Part shown: piece after piece, positions 58,689 through 64,000 of the stretch
Layout of the letters: each line of letters starts with the position of its first letter
How positions within the stretch are numbered: the first letter of the stretch is position 1
Assembly: GCF_026343335.1 (NCBI RefSeq)
Contig: NZ_JAPELX010000001.1
Location: 7,750,001 to 7,814,000, forward strand
DNA length: 64,000 bases
Direction: 5' to 3'
Source of the DNA: Streptomyces sp. NBC_00078
GTDB lineage: Bacteria > Actinomycetota > Actinomycetes > Streptomycetales > Streptomycetaceae
Notes under the pieces: generated by a model
Database searches by the model: none
What the model was told of the DNA's origin: nothing
Seen by the model: the letters and a program-made list of their open reading frames with translations, nothing else
Translations under genes and position numbers: made by a program

Positions 58689-60164
58689 ATGCGACACCCC
58701 CCGCGTTCATGTCTTTTAGCCGTTGCCGCTGCTGTGGCCCTGGTGGGCACGGCGGTCGCACCGGTCGTCTCGGCACAGGGAGCCACGCCCTCCTGCTCGG
58801 TGGAGTACACCGTCACCGGCCAGTGGGACACCGGATTCCAGGGCGCCGTGACCCTCACCAACAACACGGCGGCCGTGAGCAGTTGGAGCGTCGGCTTCGA
58901 CTTCGCGGACGGCCAGAAGGTCAGCCAGGGCTGGAACGCCAAGTGGGCCCAGTCCGGCACGACGGTCACCGCGACCAACGAGAGCTACAACGGCGCGCTG
59001 GCCACCGGCGCGAGCGTCAGCGCCGGGTTCCTCGCCTCCCGGTCGGGGAGCAACACCGTACCGACGTCGTTCACGCTCAACGGGACGACGTGCAACGTCG
59101 ATTCGGAGCCGACGCCGACGCCGACCGAGCCGCCGGGCTCGGGCGACGCGGCGGCACCGGCCCTGCACGTCTCGGGAAACAAGCTCGTGGACGCCGCAGG
59201 CGCGACCCGACGGCTGCTCGGCGTCAACCGCTCCGGCGGCGAATTCATGTGCGTGCAGGGCCGTGGCATCTTCGACGGGCCGGTCGACGACGCCGCGATC
59301 CGGGCGATCGCCGACTGGAAGGCGAACACCGTCCGCATCCCGCTCAACGAGGAGTGCTGGCTGGGACTTTCCAACATCCAGTCGCAGTACGGCGGCGCCA
59401 ACTACGTCAACGCGGTCAAGGACCTGGTGGCCCGCGTCGAGGCGCACGGCATGACGCCGATCGTCGAACTGCACTGGACCTACGGCCAGTACACCGGCAA
59501 CTCGGCGGGCTGTTCCGACGTGCACGCCACCTGCCAGAAGCCGATGCCCGACATGCAGTACAGCCCGTCCTTCTGGTCCTCGGTGGCCGGCACCTTCAAG
59601 AACGACCCGGCGGTCGCCTTCGACCTGTTCAACGAGCCCTACCCGGACCGTGCCACCTCCACGACCACCCAGGCGTGGCAGTGCTGGCGCGACGGCGGCA
59701 CCTGCCCCGGCATCGGGTACGAGGTCGCCGGAATGCAGGATCTCGTCGACGCCGTGCGAGGCACGGGCGCCCGGAACGTCATCCTGGCCGGCGGCCTGGC
59801 GTACTCGAACGACCTCGCTCAGTGGCTCACGTACCAGCCCGCCGACCCGACGGGCAATCTCGCCGCCGCCTTCCACGTCTACAACTTCAACACCTGTGCG
59901 AGTGAGAGCTGCTGGAACTCCACCCTGGCTCCGGTGGCGGCCCAAGTGCCGCTGGTGGCAGGGGAGACCGGCGAGAACACCTGCTCGCACTCCTTCACCG
60001 ACCGGGTCATGAAGTGGTTCGACGACCGGAGCCTGTCCTACCTCGGCTGGACCTGGAACACCTGGGACTGCTCCTCCGGCCCCTCGCTCATCTCCGACTA
60101 CGACGGCACTCCCACGTCGTACGGCATCGGGCTGCGGGACCACCTGCGCGCCCTGAACGGATAG
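58689..60164 (+). CDS. Secreted GH5 cellulase with N-terminal CBM2
   Basis: 491 residues; AAGGAG before ATG 58689. Signal peptide (CLLAVAAAVALVGTAVAPVVSAQG), CBM2 about 35-135 (PSCSVEYTVTGQWDTGFQGAVTLTNNTAAVSSWSVGF...FTLNGTTCNVDS), Pro/Thr linker (PTPTPTEPPGSG), then GH5. Conserved: VNRSGGEFMC, NTVRIPLNEECWL, the acid/base Glu in FDLFNEPYPD, HVYNFNTC and the nucleophile Glu in PLVAGETGEN; it ends in LGWTWNTWDC. Endo-acting hydrolysis of beta-1,4-glucan outside the cell is expected. First gene of a probable GH5-GH6 operon; 70 bases to GH6. Confidence 0.93.
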   Translation: MRHPPRSCLLAVAAAVALVGTAVAPVVSAQGATPSCSVEYTVTGQWDTGFQGAVTLTNNTAAVSSWSVGFDFADGQKVSQGWNAKWAQSGTTVTATNESYNGALATGASVSAGFLASRSGSNTVPTSFTLNGTTCNVDSEPTPTPTEPPGSGDAAAPALHVSGNKLVDAAGATRRLLGVNRSGGEFMCVQGRGIFDGPVDDAAIRAIADWKANTVRIPLNEECWLGLSNIQSQYGGANYVNAVKDLVARVEAHGMTPIVELHWTYGQYTGNSAGCSDVHATCQKPMPDMQYSPSFWSSVAGTFKNDPAVAFDLFNEPYPDRATSTTTQAWQCWRDGGTCPGIGYEVAGMQDLVDAVRGTGARNVILAGGLAYSNDLAQWLTYQPADPTGNLAAAFHVYNFNTCASESCWNSTLAPVAAQVPLVAGETGENTCSHSFTDRVMKWFDDRSLSYLGWTWNTWDCSSGPSLISDYDGTPTSYGIGLRDHLRALNG

Positions 60165-60234
60165 TCCTCGACAAGCCTCATCGAGCCCCATCAATCCCCT
60201 TCAAGCCCCGACAAGAAGGCAGGAACCCGCACTC

Positions 60235-61953
60235 ATGAGTCGTACCAGAACAGCATTACTCGCTTCCCTGGCGCTGGTCGCCTCGGCCGCCGGAACCGCG
60301 ACGGCCGTCGTCCCCGGAGACGCCGGCGTGGCCGCCGTCCCCTGCACCGTCGACTACAAGGTGCAGAACCAGTGGGACACCGGCTTCACCGCCGCCGTGA
60401 CGGTCACCAACAACAGTGCCGCCAGGAGCAGTTGGTCGGTGAAGTGGTCGTACGCCGGAAACCAGAAGGTCACCAGCGGCTGGAACGCGAAGGTCAGCCA
60501 GAGCGGCGCCGACGTCACCGCGGCCAACGAGACCTACAACGCGGCCCTGCCGACCGCAGGTTCGGTCAGCTTCGGGTTCCAGGGCACCTACAGCGGCTCC
60601 AACGCGATCCCGGCCACCTTCAAGCTCGACGGTGTGACCTGCAACGTCGACTCCACCGGCCCTACGGACCCGACTGATCCGACCGACCCGCCGGGACCGG
60701 GCACCAAGGTCGACAACCCGTACTCCGGCGCCAAGGTGTACGTGAACCCCGAGTGGTCCGCGAACGCCGCCGCCGAACCGGGCGGCTCCCGTGTCTCCAA
60801 CCAGCCCACCGGCGTATGGCTCGACCGCATCGCCGCCATCGGCGGCGCGAACGGCCGCATGGGGCTGCGCGCCCACCTCGACGCGGCCCTCGCCCAGAAG
60901 GGCAGCGGCGAGGAGGTCGTCCAGCTGGTCGTCTACGACCTGCCCGGGCGTGACTGCTCGGCCCTCGCCTCCAACGGCGAGCTCGGCCCGACGGAGATCG
61001 ACAAGTACAAGACGCAGTTCATCGACCCGATCGCGGCGATCCTGTCCGACAGCAAGTACAGCTCGCTGCGGATCGTCACCACCATCGAGATCGACTCGGT
61101 GCCCAACCTGGTCACCAACACCGGCAGCCGCGCCACCGCCACCCCGCAGTGCGACACGATGCTCGCCAACGGCAACTACCAGAAGGGCGTCGGCTACGCG
61201 CTCGCCAAGCTCGGCGCGATCCCCAACGTCTACAACTACATCGACGCCGGCCACCACGGCTGGCTCGGCTGGGACGACAACTTCGGCCCCTCCGCCGCGC
61301 TGCTCCACCAGGCGGCCACCAGCGAGGGCGCGACCGTCGACGACGTGCAGGGCTTCATCACCAACACGGCGAACTTCAGCGCCCTGAAGGAGAACAACTT
61401 CACCATCGGCGACTCGGTCAACGGCACGTCCGTGCGCCAGTCCAAGTGGGTCGACTGGAACCGGTACGTCGACGAGCTGTCGTACGCCCAGGCCTTCCGC
61501 AACCAGGCGGTCTCCGCCGGTTTCAACCCCGGCATCGGCATGCTGATCGACACCTCCCGCAACGGCTGGGGCGGCAGCGCCCGGCCCGCCGGACCGGGTG
61601 CCAAGACCAGCGTGGACACCTACGTCGACGGCGGCCGCTACGACCGCCGCATCCACGTCGGCAACTGGTGCAACCAGTCCGGCGCCGGCCTCGGCGAGCG
61701 TCCGCAGGCGAACCCGGCCGCCGGAATCGACGCGTACGTGTGGATGAAGCCCCCGGGTGAGTCCGACGGCGCCAGTTCGGCGATCCCGAACGACGAGGGC
61801 AAGGGCTTCGACCGCATGTGCGACCCGACGTACACGGGTAACGCCCGCAACGGGAACAACATGTCGGGTGCGCTGCCGAACGCTCCGCTCGCCGGGCACT
61901 GGTTCTCGGCGCAGTTCCAGCAGCTGATGACGAACGCGTATCCGCCGCTCTAG
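60235..61953 (+). CDS. Secreted GH6 cellobiohydrolase with N-terminal CBM2
   Basis: 572 residues. Signal peptide (RTRTALLASLALVASAAGTATAV), CBM2 about 35-140 (VPCTVDYKVQNQWDTGFTAAVTVTNNSAARSSWSVKWSY), a Thr/Asp/Pro linker (GPTDPTDPTDPPGPG), then GH6. QLVVYDLPGRDCSALASNGEL holds the general-acid Asp, TTIEIDSVPNL and YIDAGHHGWLGWDDNF are active-site loops, and VWMKPPGESDGAS lies at the end. The catalytic domain is long (about 410 residues), as in tunnel-forming cellobiohydrolases rather than the short endoglucanases. It attacks cellulose from the non-reducing end, complementing GH48. Confidence 0.94.
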   Translation: MSRTRTALLASLALVASAAGTATAVVPGDAGVAAVPCTVDYKVQNQWDTGFTAAVTVTNNSAARSSWSVKWSYAGNQKVTSGWNAKVSQSGADVTAANETYNAALPTAGSVSFGFQGTYSGSNAIPATFKLDGVTCNVDSTGPTDPTDPTDPPGPGTKVDNPYSGAKVYVNPEWSANAAAEPGGSRVSNQPTGVWLDRIAAIGGANGRMGLRAHLDAALAQKGSGEEVVQLVVYDLPGRDCSALASNGELGPTEIDKYKTQFIDPIAAILSDSKYSSLRIVTTIEIDSVPNLVTNTGSRATATPQCDTMLANGNYQKGVGYALAKLGAIPNVYNYIDAGHHGWLGWDDNFGPSAALLHQAATSEGATVDDVQGFITNTANFSALKENNFTIGDSVNGTSVRQSKWVDWNRYVDELSYAQAFRNQAVSAGFNPGIGMLIDTSRNGWGGSARPAGPGAKTSVDTYVDGGRYDRRIHVGNWCNQSGAGLGERPQANPAAGIDAYVWMKPPGESDGASSAIPNDEGKGFDRMCDPTYTGNARNGNNMSGALPNAPLAGHWFSAQFQQLMTNAYPPL

Positions 61954-61984
61954 GCTCCGGCGGCCCGCGCTGTGTCCGCCGGGG

Positions 61985-62755
61985 TCAGGCCTCGTGGGTC
62001 AGGCCCCGGCGGATGGCGAACTCCACCGGTGAGTAGTCGCCGTCCGGGCGCTGAAGGTCATAGGGAACCGCGGGGTGCAGCGGCGGCTGTGCCATGAAGC
62101 GGGGACGTGTGCCGTGATGCGGCTGGGCGGCGTGCACCAGGAACGGGTGGCAGAGGTAGACGTCGCCCGGGCGACCGGTGGCGTAGGCGAGAGGGCGGTC
62201 GGCCGAGGCCGCGTCGACCTTCGGGCCGAGCTCCAGGAACGACGCGCCCTCGTCGCCGTAAGGCTCAAGGACCGAGGGCACGTCGAGGTGCGAGCCCACC
62301 CGGACGCGGGTCGGGGCGTCGGCCTCGGTGACCTCGCTGAAGAGGAACAGCATGAGCAGGGCGCGCTCCCTGGACCACAGGTTCGTGTGCCACAGGGTGG
62401 CGCCTTCGGGGAGATAGCTCCCCTCGATGTGCCAGCCCGTGTCGGCGGGTTCCTCCTTGTGCGGGAACCGGAGCGGGAAGGTGCCGAGCGAGTAGCGTGG
62501 CGCCCAGCGGCGCTCTCCCACCAGCAGGTCGAACGCCTCATGCAGGACAGGGGAGTTGACCGCGGCCGCGAACGGTCCCTGCGCCATCCCGGCCACCCGG
62601 ACCACCGGGTCCTTCCAGGTGCCGGGGTCCTCGGAGTCGTATCCCGTCTCCCGCCACAGCAGTCGCGCACAGTCCTCGGCGACCCGCGGTGGAAACGCTC
62701 CCTCGATCTTCACGAACCCGTCCTCGAGGAAGTTCTCCACCAGCCTGTCATCCAT
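61985..62755 (-). CDS. Phytanoyl-CoA dioxygenase (PhyH) family protein
   Basis: 256 residues from ATG 62755 (MDDRLVENFLEDGFVKIEGAFPPRVAEDCARLLW), the usual family N-terminus; an ATG at 62791 is an alternative. Iron/2-oxoglutarate features: His/Glu-type metal site in GWHIEGSYLPEGATLWHTN, Arg in TRVRVGSHLD, and the distal His in DVYLCHPFLVHAAQPHHGTRPRFMAQPPL. These non-heme iron enzymes hydroxylate or halogenate small molecules using 2-oxoglutarate and oxygen; substrate unknown. Convergent with GH6, 31 bases apart. Confidence 0.87.
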   Translation of the reverse strand: MDDRLVENFLEDGFVKIEGAFPPRVAEDCARLLWRETGYDSEDPGTWKDPVVRVAGMAQGPFAAAVNSPVLHEAFDLLVGERRWAPRYSLGTFPLRFPHKEEPADTGWHIEGSYLPEGATLWHTNLWSRERALLMLFLFSEVTEADAPTRVRVGSHLDVPSVLEPYGDEGASFLELGPKVDAASADRPLAYATGRPGDVYLCHPFLVHAAQPHHGTRPRFMAQPPLHPAVPYDLQRPDGDYSPVEFAIRRGLTHEA

Positions 62756-62919
62756 CGGGCCATCGTCGGCGACCGGCCGCGGACCACGCATCTCATTTTC
62801 TGACGTGGTCCATCCCCGCGTTTTTTGCCGTGGCTTTTTTGCTGCCTCGGCAATGGCACTGGCCGCGCCCCGGTGCGTCGGCGCACGCTGGGCCGGACGC
62901 GGACGAGAGGCTGACCACC

Positions 62920-63804
62920 ATGGCGCACGCACACCACCACGGACATGGCGAGCACGACCACACCGACATCGACTGGGCCGAGACGGCTCCGCTGCTGGAG
63001 TCGCAGGCGCAGCTGATGACATCGCTGTACGAACGGGCCATGGCCTGGCTGACCGACAAGCAGACCGAACCGGGGCTGATCGTCGACGCCGGCAGCGGGC
63101 CCGGCGTCGTCGCCTGCCTGCTGGCCGAGGCGTTCCCGGGTGCGCGGGTCGTCGCGGTCGACAGCTCCGAGCCGCTCCTGGAGCGGGCCCGTGCGCGGGC
63201 CGACCGGCTCGGCGTCGGGGACCGCTTCGGCACGCTCGCCGGGGAACTGCCCAGCGTCCTGGACGAGTTGGAGTACCCGGCGGATCTGCTGTGGGCCAGC
63301 CGCAGCCTGCACCACCTCGGCGACCAGCGGGCCGCCCTCGCCGCCTTCGCCGCACGGCTGGCACCCGGCGGCACGCTGGCGATCACGGAGGGCGGTCTGC
63401 CCGCGCGCTTCCTGCCCCGTGACATCGGAATCGGCCGCCCGGGTCTGCAGGCCCGCCTCGACGTGCTGGAGGAGGAGTGGTTCGCCCAGATGCGGGCGAG
63501 CCTGCCCGGCACGGTCGCCGAGACCGAGGACTGGCCGGCCCTGATGACGGCCGCGGGCCTCAGGCCCACCGGTACCCGCACCTTCCTGCTCGACCTGCCC
63601 GCACCGGCCAAGGACCGTGCGCGTGCCTATGTGGCCGCGTCCCTCTCCCGCGTCCGGGAGGGCTTCGGCGACCGCCTCGACCCCGACGACCGCACCACCC
63701 TCGACCGCCTCCTCGACCCGGACGACAAGGCGAGCGTCCACCACCGGGCGGACGTGTTCGTGCTGGCGGCACACACGGTGCATACGGCAGCGCACGCGAT
63801 GTGA
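62920..63804 (+). CDS. SAM-dependent methyltransferase with His-rich N-terminus
   Basis: 294 residues; GAGAGG precedes ATG 62920. The N-terminus AHAHHHGHGEHDHTDIDW is strikingly His-rich and could bind a metal. The SAM domain has LIVDAGSGPGVVACLLAEAFPGARVVAVDSSEPLLERARARA, LWASRSLHHLGDQRAALAAFAARLAPGGTLAITEGGLPARFLP. The C-terminal about 100 residues (ARAYVAASLSRVREGFGDRLDPDDRTTLDRLLDPDD) resemble Streptomyces methyltransferases that follow a substrate-lid region. Target unknown. It diverges from the PhyH gene, with 164 bases between starts. Confidence 0.85.
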   Translation: MAHAHHHGHGEHDHTDIDWAETAPLLESQAQLMTSLYERAMAWLTDKQTEPGLIVDAGSGPGVVACLLAEAFPGARVVAVDSSEPLLERARARADRLGVGDRFGTLAGELPSVLDELEYPADLLWASRSLHHLGDQRAALAAFAARLAPGGTLAITEGGLPARFLPRDIGIGRPGLQARLDVLEEEWFAQMRASLPGTVAETEDWPALMTAAGLRPTGTRTFLLDLPAPAKDRARAYVAASLSRVREGFGDRLDPDDRTTLDRLLDPDDKASVHHRADVFVLAAHTVHTAAHAM

Positions 63805-63833
63805 GCCGTGCCGTGCCGCGACACCTGCGGCTC

Positions 63834-63864
63834 TTGACTTCGAGAAGGCTCCAACTGATCTACT
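63834..63864 (+). promoter_or_regulatory. MerR-type promoter (19-bp spacer) before the SDR gene
   Basis: TTGACT (63834-63839), 19-base spacer, TCTACT (63859-63864). The spacer carries the dyad ACTTCGAG-N4-CTCCAACT (63837-63844 and 63849-63856), the pattern of MerR-family activators that untwist over-long promoters. ATG of the SDR gene is 59 bases on. No merR gene is visible before the window ends. Confidence 0.65.
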
Positions 63865-63922
63865 CCCACCGTCGGTCCGGGACACCGGGTCGAGACACGA
63901 GGACGAGACACCGGGGGTAGTC

Positions 63923-64000
63923 ATGTCCACCAGCACCGAATCTCCCGTCGCGCTGATCACCGGCGGGGCCACCGGCATCGGCGCCGCCGCGGCGCGGCAG
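63923..64000 (+). CDS. SDR family oxidoreductase, 3' end cut by window
   Basis: Only the first 26 codons are visible: STSTESPVALITGGATGIGAAAARQ, with the NAD(P)-binding TGGATGIG motif of a classical short-chain dehydrogenase/reductase. The ATG at 63923 follows GGGGG by several bases. It is placed behind a MerR-type promoter, a common arrangement for redox-stress-induced reductases. Specificity cannot be judged. Confidence 0.75.
   Translation, partial: MSTSTESPVALITGGATGIGAAAARQ

Overview
The window is chromosomal DNA of a Streptomyces (or very close actinomycete). The evidence is the very high GC content with G/C-biased third positions, frequent GTG and TTG starts, dense ATGA/GTGA start-stop overlaps, a ten-gene actinomycete-type gas-vesicle cluster, XRE-DUF5753 and ANTAR regulators, CBM2-linked cellulases with CebR boxes, and CTCCCCCA-type extragenic repeats. 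From memory, the gene order resembles the Streptomyces coelicolor SCO648x-SCO655x region (transketolase, gas vesicles, SigK-type sigma factor, a nar operon, cellulases); this was not checked. No rRNA, tRNA, CRISPR array, IS element or prophage was recognised.

Layout. 0-11 kb: an S9 peptidase cut by the window edge, an LD-carboxypeptidase, a secreted S15/CocE hydrolase with palindromes upstream, small enzymes, and an F420-type oxidoreductase/enolase-superfamily operon. 11.4-15.8 kb: a translationally coupled chain of NDH-2, transketolase and a stand-alone LigD-type polymerase domain. 15.8-21.2 kb: gas-vesicle genes gvpO-A-F-G-Y-Z-J-L-S-K. Two of them (Y and Z) carry strikingly charge-segregated tails. 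21-31 kb: methyltransferase, phosphatase, ABC-F protein, and a minus-strand run ending in a large catalase (CBS protein, small protein, PfpI protein, KatE). Three candidate SigB-type promoters lie here, before DUF6158, the CBS/catalase run and a DUF2795 gene.

31-44 kb: a SigB/F/G-type sigma factor, a PAS-GAF protein with no output domain, a GAF-ANTAR antiterminator, an aminotransferase-like protein with no catalytic lysine coupled to a metallo-hydrolase, a DedA/UlaG-like pair, a membrane phosphodiesterase, and a MoxR ATPase/DUF2201-VWA metalloprotein pair. 44-47 kb: OsmC and an orphan DnaK with a HspR-like site, followed by the ruins of a narGHJI nitrate reductase operon. 48-55 kb: DUF574-type methyltransferase with XRE regulators, pterin dehydratase, and a WYL regulator with a perfect 13+13 bp operator. 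Next come fused remnants of a LysR gene and an aldo/keto reductase, and a small secreted Leu/Gly-rich protein. 55-62 kb: a cellulase regulon (GH48 diverging from GH5-GH6) with CebR boxes. 62-64 kb: a PhyH dioxygenase, a methyltransferase and the start of an SDR gene behind a MerR-type promoter.

Together the region looks like a stress/stationary-phase and polymer-degradation neighbourhood: catalase, CBS protein, sigma factor, OsmC, DnaK, gas vesicles and cellulases. It is also visibly being trimmed. Nitrate reductase, a LysR/AKR pair and a TPP enzyme survive only as fragments. Start sites were chosen from Shine-Dalgarno spacing and family N-termini. No database search was possible, so family names rest on recognised motifs.
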